Shown: positions 14,307 to 22,469, numbered from the stretch's first letter. The stretch is 32,472 bases of DNA from CBIHNH01 sp966211425 (GCA_966211425.1 CBIHNH010000004.1:1-32472); one strand, 5' to 3'. Notes: generated by a model not told the origin, from the letters alone. A program made the numbers and translations.

Positions 14307-15835
14307 TACATCTTTCTCCATTCACGCAGGAAATACCAGGTGCTCCTGAGGTTGCCGCGACCGCGACGAAACTTGGTTGGTACAACCTCGGTCACAACCC
14401 CTGCAGCTTGTTCGGGCGCAAGCCGCTCCGTCTGTTCGATGGTTTCAAATATTTCTTGCTCGAGTTTTTTCTGCCACTCTGACTGCTGGGGCCACGCTCG
14501 GCCACGGTTTGTCGCTCGCCAGGCAAGAACCATCGCCGGGATGACAGTGAAGGCTATCCGTTCTTCCGGTACCATCTGTGCATCGACTGCTACCTCTGCC
14601 TTCAGTCCTTTGACGGAGCGAAGCAGGTGACCACCGCCATCGACAACAAAAAACTCATCGAAGGTTCCCGAGGCGTTGATGCCGTTAATTAGGCGGGTCT
14701 CGAGTTCGAGCGCCAGATTGTGAAGACGGTGTCGACGTAAGCCTTCGATCACCATGAACGTAAACATTGGCCACACCGTCAACCGGCCGTGGTATTCGAC
14801 GACGCCCGGTAGCGGCTGATCAGCGTGCAGAGAACGGGAACGCAAACCTACCGGTGTCAGAAAATCATCAGAAAACAGTCGGCGAACGATAGCCGATATT
14901 ATCTCGACGCGTTTTTTCTCAGGTATTTCGCTCCAAAACGAGGCGTTCAGCGTCCAGCCAGCGGAAACGTTCGGCATATCAACCAAACCTGACTCGTCGT
15001 ATGCGCTGCCAAAGAACTTTTCGTTGTTGTCCCAGAAATCACGCAGCAGGGCGCGTCTCATCGCATGCGCCGCTGTCTGCCAGCGCTGGCGTCGTTGGTC
15101 GTTCTCGAGCATCTGCGTCATATCTTCGAGCGCATCGATAGCGTAAGCCTGCACTTCGGTATAGGTTATACCTCGTCGAAAGTTTGCCAAACTACCATCT
15201 TTGCGTGGATACGCCGTAGAACTGTCTTGGAACGTCTGAAACGGCAAGGACCATTCATTTTTACGGACAACTTTCAGTCGGTCGTGTTCATCGAGCTGAC
15301 CTACCAGCCAGTCTGCCGCGTTAGCGATTGATTCACGAACCGTTATTTTTTCGTTGTTTCTTGTCCGAACGGAAACATCAAGAAATGATTTGTCGATACG
15401 TGAGACGTATTTGTGAACCAGCCGGATATATAGTGCCGTTGTGTCAGTCGCATAGTAAGTCACCAGGCGTTTGTCGACCGCGCCCCAACGTTTTCGGAAA
15501 AATCCGAGCACCAGCCGCTCGATGCGATTGCCGCGCCAGGTCGTAAAGTCTCGAAACTCATGATGGATCCGGCCACGCTGCTCACCGGTTACAGGGTTAT
15601 CCTCGATGCCTTGCAGCGCAACGAGCGCAACGATAGTGTCACGTGTCACTTGGTGGTCAAAATCAGTCACGAACTTTGCTGTCATAGCCGCATCACGGCC
15701 AAAGAACGTGTGGTTATAAAACGCGCCGTTGCTGGTATAGATACCCATACCGTTTTTTGTTTTCAAACTCTCGTACGCATCCAACACACCGGGGATGATA
15801 GCCTCCAGCTCGTCGCGATACCGTGAGATTTCCAT
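14306..15835 (-). CDS. Amylo-alpha-1,6-glucosidase/GH63-GH133-like (alpha/alpha)6-barrel hydrolase
   Basis: A 509-residue enzyme with the hallmarks of debranching-enzyme-like (alpha/alpha)6 barrels: FFGRDAAMT at about residues 44-52 (the GRD motif shared with amylo-1,6-glucosidases), FQDSSTAYPRKDGS and TYTEVQAYAID in the middle, and PGVVEYHGRLTVWPMF near the active-site cleft in the last third. No signal peptide is seen, so it is probably cytoplasmic and acts on storage or surface glucan. The start is ATG 15835 (MEISRYRDEL); the frame is open further upstream but would run across the smpB promoter. The family cannot be fixed by eye (GH133, GH63 and GH37 are alternatives). Confidence 0.7.
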   Translation of the reverse strand: MEISRYRDELEAIIPGVLDAYESLKTKNGMGIYTSNGAFYNHTFFGRDAAMTAKFVTDFDHQVTRDTIVALVALQGIEDNPVTGEQRGRIHHEFRDFTTWRGNRIERLVLGFFRKRWGAVDKRLVTYYATDTTALYIRLVHKYVSRIDKSFLDVSVRTRNNEKITVRESIANAADWLVGQLDEHDRLKVVRKNEWSLPFQTFQDSSTAYPRKDGSLANFRRGITYTEVQAYAIDALEDMTQMLENDQRRQRWQTAAHAMRRALLRDFWDNNEKFFGSAYDESGLVDMPNVSAGWTLNASFWSEIPEKKRVEIISAIVRRLFSDDFLTPVGLRSRSLHADQPLPGVVEYHGRLTVWPMFTFMVIEGLRRHRLHNLALELETRLINGINASGTFDEFFVVDGGGHLLRSVKGLKAEVAVDAQMVPEERIAFTVIPAMVLAWRATNRGRAWPQQSEWQKKLEQEIFETIEQTERLAPEQAAGVVTEVVPTKFRRGRGNLRSTWYFLREWRKM

Positions 15836-15873
15836 ACTGCTTATAGCGTAGCACATCTTTCTCTTAGTACCTC

Positions 15874-15882
15874 TGGTACAAT
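15874..15882 (+). promoter_or_regulatory. Extended -10 promoter of smpB
   Basis: TG, one base, then TACAAT (15877-15882), 9 nt before the ATG. The leader would be at most about 3 nt. Confidence 0.6.
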
Positions 15883-15891
15883 GAAACGAGC

Positions 15892-16353
15892 ATGAAAAAG
15901 AAGACCGCCCAACAGCCGACATCCGGCAGAGCTATCGTCAACCGGCGAGCTCGTTATGATTACGAGCTCGGTGATGACCTTGTGGTTGGCATGAGCCTGA
16001 CAGGCCGCGAAGTCCGTGCGGCGCGGCTCGGACACATCCAGTTGAAGGGCAGTTACGTCTCAACCCGAAACGGCGAGCTCTGGCTGACGAACGCCAGTTT
16101 TAGCATCGTAAACAATGAAAAGGGCACGACAAACGCCCGTACGGTCGACGATAGCCCGCGCAAACTACTCGCAAAACGGCGCGAGATCGAGCAGTTGGAG
16201 GCCGCAAAAAAGCAGGGAATGACTATCGTCCCTACGAAACTCCTAACTTCTGGTCGTTACATCAAACTCGTTATTGCCCTCGGTAAAGGTAAGAAGAACT
16301 ACGACAAACGCCAGGCTATCAAAAAACGTGATCTCGAACGAGAACAACGTTAG
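15892..16353 (+). CDS. smpB: SsrA (tmRNA)-binding protein SmpB
   Basis: SmpB delivers tmRNA to stalled ribosomes for trans-translation. The 153-residue protein has the family landmarks: NRRARYDYEL at the N-terminus, LTGREVRAARLGHIQLKGSYV forming the oligonucleotide-binding barrel, the KLL/REIEQLEAA helix, and the basic C-terminal tail beginning GKGKKNYDKR, which folds into the mRNA channel. Length is normal. There is no ribosome site; an extended -10 box ends 9 nt before ATG 15892, so the message is essentially leaderless. Its partner tmRNA gene is not in this window. Confidence 0.96.
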   Translation: MKKKTAQQPTSGRAIVNRRARYDYELGDDLVVGMSLTGREVRAARLGHIQLKGSYVSTRNGELWLTNASFSIVNNEKGTTNARTVDDSPRKLLAKRREIEQLEAAKKQGMTIVPTKLLTSGRYIKLVIALGKGKKNYDKRQAIKKRDLEREQR

Positions 16354-16387
16354 CAACATCCCACAGACTAGGCGCAGGGCGCGCCAC

Positions 16388-16396
16388 TGATATACT
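16388..16396 (+). promoter_or_regulatory. Extended -10 promoter of the exoIII-Nudix-HAD operon
   Basis: TGA then TATACT (16391-16396) ends 6 nt before ATG 16403, the exact geometry for transcription starting on the A of the start codon. Confidence 0.65.
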
Positions 16397-16402
16397 GGTG
16401 AC

Positions 16403-17203
16403 ATGAAACTATACAGCTGGAACGTAAACGGCATTCGCGCAGTCTTGAACAAAGGTACTTTTCAAAAATTTATCATCGAACACGATCCGGATATCCTCTG
16501 CCTACAAGAGACTAAAGCCAACCGCGACCAGGTTGAGATAGATCTCCCGCAGTATCACGAGCATTTTTTCAGTGCCGTCAAAAAAGGCTATAGCGGTACC
16601 GCGATTTTCTCAAAAGAACCTGCGCTTCGCTACGAAGACGGTTTTCCAGCCGATATCATCAATGAGTTTGGCGTTACAGGTGATACCTATGGCAATCCGA
16701 ACGACGAAGGCCGCGTCATCGCTGCCGAGTTCGAAAAATTTTGGGTCGTGACCGTCTACACACCGAACAGCAAGGGTGACCTCAGCCGTTTGAGCCTGCG
16801 TTATGACGTTTGGGACCGAGCCTTTTTAGCCTATGTACAACAGCTAGAAAAAACTAAGCCAGTATTGTTTTGTGGTGACCTGAACGTCGCCCACCAAGAG
16901 ATCGACCTAGCTCGACCAGCTCAAAACGTCGGCAAACACGGCTTCACCAACGAAGAGCGAGAACGTTTTGACGATTTCCTGGCCGCCGGCTACATCGACA
17001 CATTTCGCGCGTTTTACCCTGATATGAAGGACATCTACAGCTGGTGGACGGCCTGGGGTGGTGCTCGTGCCAACAATGTCGGCTGGCGGATTGATTACTG
17101 GCTCGCTAGCAAAGGGATTGCCGAAAACGTGACCGGAGCAGCCGTCCACAACGACGTCATGGGTTCAGACCACTGTCCGGTCAGTATCGAGGTTGAGGTG
17201 TGA
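16403..17203 (+). CDS. xth: Exodeoxyribonuclease III (AP endonuclease)
   Basis: An Mg-dependent class II AP endonuclease and 3'-5' exonuclease of base-excision repair. All family motifs are visible in 266 residues: WNVNGIRA (Asn7), LQETK (Glu36), VYTPN, GDLNVAH (Asp and Asn), WWTAWGGARANNVGWRIDY with the product-side Trp/Asp, and GSDHCPV with the catalytic Asp-His. Length is that of bacterial ExoIII. It starts without a ribosome site, 6 nt after a TATACT box. The stop overlaps the GTG of the Nudix gene as GTGTGA, so the two are translationally coupled; together they cover repair of oxidised DNA and cleaning of the nucleotide pool. Confidence 0.95.
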   Translation: MKLYSWNVNGIRAVLNKGTFQKFIIEHDPDILCLQETKANRDQVEIDLPQYHEHFFSAVKKGYSGTAIFSKEPALRYEDGFPADIINEFGVTGDTYGNPNDEGRVIAAEFEKFWVVTVYTPNSKGDLSRLSLRYDVWDRAFLAYVQQLEKTKPVLFCGDLNVAHQEIDLARPAQNVGKHGFTNEERERFDDFLAAGYIDTFRAFYPDMKDIYSWWTAWGGARANNVGWRIDYWLASKGIAENVTGAAVHNDVMGSDHCPVSIEVEV

Positions 17204-17700
17204 GCAAAGAGACTCACCCCGATATCCGACGCACGCTCCTATTCCTCCGCAGCGGAGACCAGATACTGCTCGCGTTGAAAAAACGCGGCTTTGGCATGGG
17301 AAGGTGGAACGGTGCAGGCGGAAAGCTCGAGCCTGGCGAGACGATAGAGCAGGCGCTCGTACGTGAGAGTGTCGAAGAAATCGGTGTCACGCCAACCAAC
17401 TGGACGGCGGTCGGTCAACTCGATTTCGTCCAAGACGCTGAAACCGCGGATCCATGGCATATGTTTGTTTACGCATACATCGCCGATGCATGGGAGGGCG
17501 AGCCGACCGAGTCGGAAGAGATGATGCCCAAGTGGTTTCACGTCGAGGATATTCCATATCAAGACATGTGGGGTGATGACGAGTTCTGGCTTCCGTACGT
17601 ACTCGATGGCAAAAAAGTCGTTGGTGAGTTTACGTTCGATATCAACGACAACCTACTAACCCACGATGTGCGTGTCGTCGAGGAATTGCCTAGTGAGTAA
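17200..17700 (+). CDS. Nudix hydrolase, MTH1-like (8-oxo-dGTP pyrophosphatase type)
   Basis: The Nudix box is complete in GGKLEPGETIEQALVRESVEEIG (residues about 41-63; GX5EX7REUXEEXGU with all Glu ligands). The preceding GFGMGRWNGAGGK is close to the GFGxGRWNGFGGK of human MTH1, which supports hydrolysis of oxidised purine triphosphates. WxxPxYxxD-like segments follow near the C-terminus. It has 166 residues and starts at GTG 17200 overlapping the exoIII stop; GAGG within the end of exoIII can serve as ribosome site. It forms an operon with exoIII and the following HAD phosphatase. Confidence 0.9.
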   Translation: MSKETHPDIRRTLLFLRSGDQILLALKKRGFGMGRWNGAGGKLEPGETIEQALVRESVEEIGVTPTNWTAVGQLDFVQDAETADPWHMFVYAYIADAWEGEPTESEEMMPKWFHVEDIPYQDMWGDDEFWLPYVLDGKKVVGEFTFDINDNLLTHDVRVVEELPSE

Positions 17701-18418
17701 AAAAGTAGCTGTTTTTGACATCGACGGTACTCTCTATCGATGGCAGCTGTTCCATGAACTTGTCGAGGAACTAACGCGAGCCGATGTTTTTCCAAGTAGC
17801 ACGTTTCGTGAAGTTGATACGGCATGGAATGATTGGCGGAGCGGAGAACTGCATTTTCACGGATATGAATCTTTGGTTGTTGAAACTTTGATGAAATACT
17901 TACCACTCATACCGATTACGACGTTCGAAGCTGTCTGCGACAAAGTTATCGCACAGAGCGCCCACAAACTACACTCTTATCCTAAGAAACTGCTAAAAGA
18001 CCTGAGGAGTGATGGCTACACTATCGTCGCAATCTCTGGCTCTCAACAGGAGCTGCTCGACCGGTTTGCCGCGAAACATGGTATCGATATCGCGATCGGT
18101 GCTGAGTACGAACGCAAAGAGGGGCGTTTTACAGGTGAACTGTCCCGTATGACTATCGGCCGTAAAGCAGTTATCCTCCACGAGCTGGTTCGTGAGCGAG
18201 GATTTACGCTGAAGAGTAGTGTCGCGATCGGTGACAGCGAGGGTGATATCGAACTACTCTCCACCGTTGAAAAACCGATTGCGTTCAACCCATCCGAAGG
18301 CCTCTTTGCTCAGGCAAAGACCGCTGGCTGGCCGATCGTCGTAGAGCGTAAGAACATAGCCTATCGGCTGGAAAAGAAGGACGATGCACTCGTACTGGCA
18401 GAAACAATCGTCTACTAA
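17693..18418 (+). CDS. HAD-superfamily phosphatase (SerB-like, subfamily IB)
   Basis: A Mg-dependent phosphohydrolase of 241 residues. Motif I is FDIDGTLYR (nucleophile Asp and acid/base Asp), motif II is the Ser in ISGSQQEL, and motif IV is GDSEGDIELL; a helical cap lies between I and II, as in PSPase-like IB enzymes. The start is GTG 17693, 8 nt inside the end of the Nudix gene, with AGGAA at 17681; an in-frame ATG is not available nearby. Substrate is unknown; phosphoserine or a lipid/sugar phosphate are options. It is the third gene of the exoIII operon and overlaps the next gene by 35 bp. Confidence 0.85.
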   Translation: MSKKVAVFDIDGTLYRWQLFHELVEELTRADVFPSSTFREVDTAWNDWRSGELHFHGYESLVVETLMKYLPLIPITTFEAVCDKVIAQSAHKLHSYPKKLLKDLRSDGYTIVAISGSQQELLDRFAAKHGIDIAIGAEYERKEGRFTGELSRMTIGRKAVILHELVRERGFTLKSSVAIGDSEGDIELLSTVEKPIAFNPSEGLFAQAKTAGWPIVVERKNIAYRLEKKDDALVLAETIVY

Positions 18419-19169
18419 GCCACTGTTTCCGGACATCGAATGGAATAGGCCGGAACAGCGCGCGCATGCAGGTAGACTTGCTATCATCGGCGGCAACAAA
18501 CTTGGTTTTGTCGCGATTCGTGATGCGTATGAAGTCGCAAACGAGCTCGGTGCCGGCCAGATCAGGGCAATCCTACCTGATGTTCTAAAAAAGACCGTCC
18601 CGACAAGCATCAACGACGTACTGTTCTTACCGAGCAACCCGTCGGGCGGTTTCAGTCGCGAGGCCCTACCGGAGTTTCACGCGGCGTGCGCCTGGGCAGA
18701 CCTCTGCCTCCTGATTGGTGAAGCCGGCAGAAACTCGGAGACCGCGATGGCTTTCGAGTCCTTGCTCGACGGAAATGGTCATCTGGTCATCACCAGGGAT
18801 GCGGTCGACCTGCTTATGCCAGCTATGAACCGTATCGTGGAGCGAGAAAAAACCACGCTCGTCGTCTCGTTCGCGCAGCTACAAAAGATATTTCAAGCGG
18901 TTTATTATCCAAAGATCCTGAGCTTTTCGATGCAACTCATGCAACTCGTCGAATCACTGCACAAATTCACTATCACGTATCCAGTAACGATTGTGACGTT
19001 TCATCAGAACCAGCTCATCATCGCCCATGACGGCAACATCATCACGCAGGAGTTCGACCAACCGATGGCGATATGGCGGGGTATCACGGCGAGTAGAGCG
19101 GCAAGCTATCTTTTGTGGAACCCAAAGCAACCACTAGAGGCTATTGCTACTAGCATGCACATAGCCTAG
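18384..19169 (+). CDS. Divergent ribokinase-fold protein, NAD(P)HX dehydratase (NnrD)-like
   Basis: The 261-residue protein resembles the C-terminal YjeF/NnrD domain, which repairs hydrated NAD(P)H: HAGRLAIIGGNKLGFVAIRDAYEVANELGAGQ has the glycine-rich first strand and the following helix, and the DLCLLIGEAGR segment sits where the family has its phosphate-binding GPGLG. The catalytic GxGD-type loop is not visible, so this may be a relic that has lost catalysis or changed function. The start is uncertain: ATG 18384 overlaps the HAD gene by 35 bp and has no clear ribosome site. It ends the operon that begins with exoIII. Confidence 0.5.
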   Translation: MHSYWQKQSSTKPLFPDIEWNRPEQRAHAGRLAIIGGNKLGFVAIRDAYEVANELGAGQIRAILPDVLKKTVPTSINDVLFLPSNPSGGFSREALPEFHAACAWADLCLLIGEAGRNSETAMAFESLLDGNGHLVITRDAVDLLMPAMNRIVEREKTTLVVSFAQLQKIFQAVYYPKILSFSMQLMQLVESLHKFTITYPVTIVTFHQNQLIIAHDGNIITQEFDQPMAIWRGITASRAASYLLWNPKQPLEAIATSMHIA

Positions 19170-19171
19170 GC

Positions 19172-19199
19172 TTGCCAAATCAGAACTGTAGCGTATAGA
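19172..19199 (+). promoter_or_regulatory. Promoter of the paralogue pair
   Basis: TTGCCA (19172-19177), a 16-nt spacer and TATAGA (19194-19199), 8 nt before ATG 19208. The message would be leaderless or nearly so. Confidence 0.5.
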
Positions 19200-19207
19200 C
19201 TACGGAT

Positions 19208-20125
19208 ATGACCGGCTGGGAAATAAGGAAAGAATGCGGTCCATGCCGCGGTGATATAAATGGAACTGAGTGCCATCGGGTTATAGAAAATAACGACCCC
19301 CGACTTAGCCCTGAACAACTTTGCCTACTAGGTTTATCTGAGGTGCTTGACCAAAATAGGCTTAACGGGGTGGATATCTATATGAGTCATGCCTGGGCAT
19401 GCGTAGAGCAAGCATTGTCTAGTGATTCGCCGCTGTATGCCCGTAACAATCAAAAAGTGCTCAACGAAGCATTTACAACCGCCAACAATGTTCTCAGAAA
19501 TCACAATAAACACAATCTGAATGAAATCCTTGAAGCGATTTCTTTCAAAAACTATGAACGACTTTTTAGGGCACTCGCGCTAAGGAAGCCGATATCTTCT
19601 GAGTTAATTCATGAAACTCGTCAGAATGTTGGTGCCCTGATTGCCACTATCGACGAGCAGCCAGAATATCCGAAAGAATATAACGACAATATTCGAGGTT
19701 TCATGGCCGAACAAACGGTTCAGTGGTTATCGTTGGACGACGCCCTCCAAGGCGAAAACCCTGAACTGATAATCTATCCGACTTCACCTCGTGAAGGACA
19801 CAGCAATTTGAAAGCATTTAACCACGACGGATACCAAATACCGGAACACGGCAGGGTTCGTATCGAGACAAAACGCAGCCACAGCTCCAAAAGAACACGC
19901 CGGACTTATGATAAATCCATCGCTTACGTGGTTCTTCAAGATATCCTGGACGAGACGCGTTCACGATGTGGCGGAAAAGTTGGTTCACCGCGTGACAATT
20001 TCTTAATCGGCGCCATTCGCGATACTCTGAATTATCGAGAAAGTAAATCGAAGCATAAGGTCCTGAGAGTTGCAGGCGGCATACTCCAGCAAACCATTGA
20101 CCAACAAAATACACTTGTAGCGTAG
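19208..20125 (+). CDS. Uncharacterised protein, paralogue A (possible PD-(D/E)XK-like core)
   Basis: Function not recognised. It is 305 residues and soluble. The N-terminus has C10-x2-C13 and C22-H23, a possible metal site absent from its paralogue. A helical middle contains SHAWACVEQAL (60-70). The shared core is PTSPRE (191-196), then NHDGYQI (205-211) and RIETK (218-222): Asp207 and Glu220-x-Lys222 are 13 apart, the spacing of a PD-(D/E)XK nuclease centre, but this is only pattern resemblance. The base composition is more AT-rich than that of neighbouring genes, including the paralogue. It precedes paralogue B by 16 bp. Confidence 0.65.
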   Translation: MTGWEIRKECGPCRGDINGTECHRVIENNDPRLSPEQLCLLGLSEVLDQNRLNGVDIYMSHAWACVEQALSSDSPLYARNNQKVLNEAFTTANNVLRNHNKHNLNEILEAISFKNYERLFRALALRKPISSELIHETRQNVGALIATIDEQPEYPKEYNDNIRGFMAEQTVQWLSLDDALQGENPELIIYPTSPREGHSNLKAFNHDGYQIPEHGRVRIETKRSHSSKRTRRTYDKSIAYVVLQDILDETRSRCGGKVGSPRDNFLIGAIRDTLNYRESKSKHKVLRVAGGILQQTIDQQNTLVA

Positions 20126-20141
20126 CTTAGATTCGGCTACC

Positions 20142-21068
20142 ATGAGCGTAATGAGGGAGCAAAGTCAGACCCTGAACCCAGCGCGTCACTGGCGTTTCAC
20201 GGCCAAAAACTATGACACGCTCCTCCCGCCAGAACCGCTTGCCGAACACCTCGAACCCCAAGTCGCTATCGCTGGCATGCGCCACTGTATGACCCTCCGT
20301 AAAGCCGAGGGTCATTTACATTCCGCATGGCATCATGTCGAGTATGCCATGAATCAACTAGTTACAGAGCTTGATGAGAGCCTAAGGCAAAAATACATTG
20401 ATGACGCCTCGTATCTCATCGCCACGATTACGAACGCAAACGGCGAGGCATCTCGTCAAATCAGCCCCAACCTCTACGCACAGGCAATGACGCTCAATAT
20501 CTTCCTGCCGATCTTTACGAAACGGGCGCTCAACGTTATACCGAATGCGAAAGACTGTAACAATATCTACGTCTCGTTTGGACATCTGTTTGATACGCTG
20601 GGCAGAATGAGAGGCACTGACTCGAGCTATCGTCCTGCCCGGTTTGCTGAAATGAACGGCTTTGCCCTGAGTGCGCGCTCACTACAACCCGCTATGCTGC
20701 TTCATCCGGCATCCCCGAGAGAAGAAGCATCTGCCCAGCAAGTCTATAATCACGATGGTTATTTTATTCGCAAAGGTCAAAAGCTACGGATCCAGTCAAA
20801 GCTCGAAATAACCGACAAAGACTACCTACCACCGACCAACGTTATGTATATGGAGCCACTTGCACTTCATGCACTAAAAAGGGCCGGTTGTATAGACGTG
20901 GACGATGATCTACATTTCGGTGACGCTACTTTGATGTTATCCGAGCTCATTACCCGGGAAACTGTTTATGGCGACTGCGATGAATCCGAAAAACAAGCAC
21001 TGGACTTTGCAACACGCTCTATCGTAGGTCGATGTAAGTTTTCATTCCCAGAACAGTTAAGCGCGTAA
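20142..21068 (+). CDS. Uncharacterised protein, paralogue B (possible PD-(D/E)XK-like core)
   Basis: Function not recognised; 308 residues, soluble. It aligns with the gene before it: HSAWHHVEYAM (60-70), then HPASPRE (188-194), VYNHDGYFI (201-209) and LRIQSK (215-220). Asp205 and Gln218-x-Lys220 have the same 13-residue spacing as in paralogue A, with Gln in place of Glu, a substitution also known in Mrr-type nucleases. It lacks the N-terminal Cys set of A. Composition is typical of the window. No ribosome site is clear before ATG 20142; TTAGAT (20127-20132) is a weak -10 candidate 9 nt ahead. The gene stops 14 nt before the 3' end of the convergent tRNA-Leu gene. Confidence 0.65.
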   Translation: MSVMREQSQTLNPARHWRFTAKNYDTLLPPEPLAEHLEPQVAIAGMRHCMTLRKAEGHLHSAWHHVEYAMNQLVTELDESLRQKYIDDASYLIATITNANGEASRQISPNLYAQAMTLNIFLPIFTKRALNVIPNAKDCNNIYVSFGHLFDTLGRMRGTDSSYRPARFAEMNGFALSARSLQPAMLLHPASPREEASAQQVYNHDGYFIRKGQKLRIQSKLEITDKDYLPPTNVMYMEPLALHALKRAGCIDVDDDLHFGDATLMLSELITRETVYGDCDESEKQALDFATRSIVGRCKFSFPEQLSA

Positions 21069-21187
21069 AAAATAAGATGTAATGGTGGGCGAGGAGGGAC
21101 TTGAACCCTCAATCCCGAATGAGAACCAGATTTTGAGTCTAGCGCGTATACCAATTCCGCCACTCGCCCATCAATAGATCTTATTTT
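21069..21187. repeat. Inverted repeat flanking tRNA-Leu
   Basis: AAAATAAGAT (21069-21078) and its exact reverse complement ATCTTATTTT (21178-21187) frame the tRNA gene. Read on the minus strand, the upstream copy holds TAAGAT, a plausible -10 box 8 nt before the tRNA, and the downstream copy supplies a T-rich end. Confidence 0.6.
21083..21169 (-). tRNA. tRNA-Leu(CAA)
   Basis: Minus-strand cloverleaf with acceptor GGGCGAG/CTCGCCC, discriminator A and an encoded CCA (21085-21083). The anticodon loop CTCAAAA (21137-21131) gives anticodon CAA at 21135-21133, reading UUG. A long variable arm, GGTTCAAGTCC T-arm and D-arm GGTATAC region are as expected for a class II leucine tRNA. Confidence 0.95.
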
Positions 21188-21219
21188 AAAAATACCATCC
21201 AACCATAAGCACGGAGCCT

Positions 21220-21247
21220 TTGAGTAGAACGGGTTCAATTGTACAAT
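21220..21247 (+). promoter_or_regulatory. Promoter of the sortase gene
   Basis: TTGAGT (21220-21225), a 16-nt spacer and TACAAT (21242-21247). Transcription would start near 21254, giving a leader of about 20 nt that holds AGGAAAA about 10 nt before ATG 21275. Confidence 0.55.
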
Positions 21248-21274
21248 AAGATATACAGGAAAACCACTGATACG

Positions 21275-22456
21275 ATGCAACCAAACGACGATGACAACAA
21301 ACGTAACGTAAACGTACCGGCACGCAGCGCCGGTACGAACTTTCGGGCGCCGGAACGCGAAGCGGCTGCACGCCTGATGCGACAGCAGATTGACAGCATT
21401 TACGACGAGGCAGTGCAACAACAATCGACGCCAGCGAGCAACCCGTACAAGCAGACCCACGACGCGACTGTCGATCATCAAGCTTCGAATCATAGTGACG
21501 ACAGCTGGAAACAGTACCACAGTGCCTGGCAATCATACTACCAGCAGTACTATGAGCGTTATTACATGGCCCAAATCAACCGTCGCCAAAATGCGCTCAA
21601 GCCATCAACAGGTCCAGCCGAGAGCACCCATGTAGCTGCCGGTATTCCACGAGGACAACAAGAACTTTCACAGGATCAAGCAGTCGGTGAACTCCGCTCA
21701 AAACTTCTCTCAGACGTCCGAGACCGCACTCATCGTGTACGCAAAAGCCGTCACTTCATGCCGATAGTCGCCGCGCTGACCGTAGCGCTCGTCTTCGGTA
21801 TCTTGCAGTACAACCGGCTGATCGTAGCTCAGGTGAAAGCCTACGTCAGCCCTGGCTCAATAAATCCTCAAAATATCATCCTCGACCCAACGGCTAGTAC
21901 AAAAGTTGGACCAGAACCAAAGATCGTCATACCAAAGATAAATGTTGACGCGCCAGTAGTCTACGACGTTCAGTCTCTCGAGGAGAATGTTATCCAAACA
22001 AAGCTCAAAGATGGAGTCGTGCACTATCCGATACCGGGCGCCAACAGCATGCCGGGACAAACCGGCAACACAGTGGTTCTCGGCCACTCGAGTAATGATG
22101 TCTTTGATGATGGGGATTACAAGTTCGTTTTCGTCCAGCTCGACAAACTGAACAAAGGCGACACGTTTTACCTGCACTACAACGGGACGCGCTACACCTA
22201 CAGTGTCACGGAAAAGAAGATAATAGACCCCACCCAGGTAAGTGAGCTCGTGATCAACAATGGCAAGCCGCTCGCGACTCTCGTGACCTGTACGCCGCCT
22301 GGAACAGCCCTCAAGCGTCTCGTCGTCATCGGTGAGCAGATTAGCCCAGACCCATCCAAGGCCACCGCGGTAACGCAGCAGGCACCAGCTGTTGACCCTG
22401 GCAGTATCGCTGGCAACTCACCGACACTATTCGAACGTCTATTTGGCGGCAATTAG
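21275..22456 (+). CDS. Sortase with long aromatic-rich cytoplasmic N-terminus
   Basis: A membrane transpeptidase or processing protease of 393 residues. The C-terminal sortase barrel carries the catalytic triad His271 (LGHSSN), Cys339 (TLVTC) and Arg348 (LKRLVV). One membrane helix lies at about 163-186. The N-terminal 160 residues, on the cytoplasmic side, are long, hydrophilic and include a Tyr/Gln/Trp-rich stretch (79-98). The class is likely D or E; no LPxTG substrate gene is seen nearby. ATG 21275 is chosen over the TTG at 21239, which lies within the promoter. It ends 13 bp from the convergent PEGA gene. Surface-protein anchoring to a host-contact wall is a plausible role. Confidence 0.9.
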   Translation: MQPNDDDNKRNVNVPARSAGTNFRAPEREAAARLMRQQIDSIYDEAVQQQSTPASNPYKQTHDATVDHQASNHSDDSWKQYHSAWQSYYQQYYERYYMAQINRRQNALKPSTGPAESTHVAAGIPRGQQELSQDQAVGELRSKLLSDVRDRTHRVRKSRHFMPIVAALTVALVFGILQYNRLIVAQVKAYVSPGSINPQNIILDPTASTKVGPEPKIVIPKINVDAPVVYDVQSLEENVIQTKLKDGVVHYPIPGANSMPGQTGNTVVLGHSSNDVFDDGDYKFVFVQLDKLNKGDTFYLHYNGTRYTYSVTEKKIIDPTQVSELVINNGKPLATLVTCTPPGTALKRLVVIGEQISPDPSKATAVTQQAPAVDPGSIAGNSPTLFERLFGGN

Positions 22457-22469
22457 CCGAAGAACGAAC

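Noticed and set aside
20966..21532. Minus-strand frame of 188 codons crossing tRNA-Leu
   Set aside because: It reads through a tRNA gene and the start of the sortase gene; artefact.
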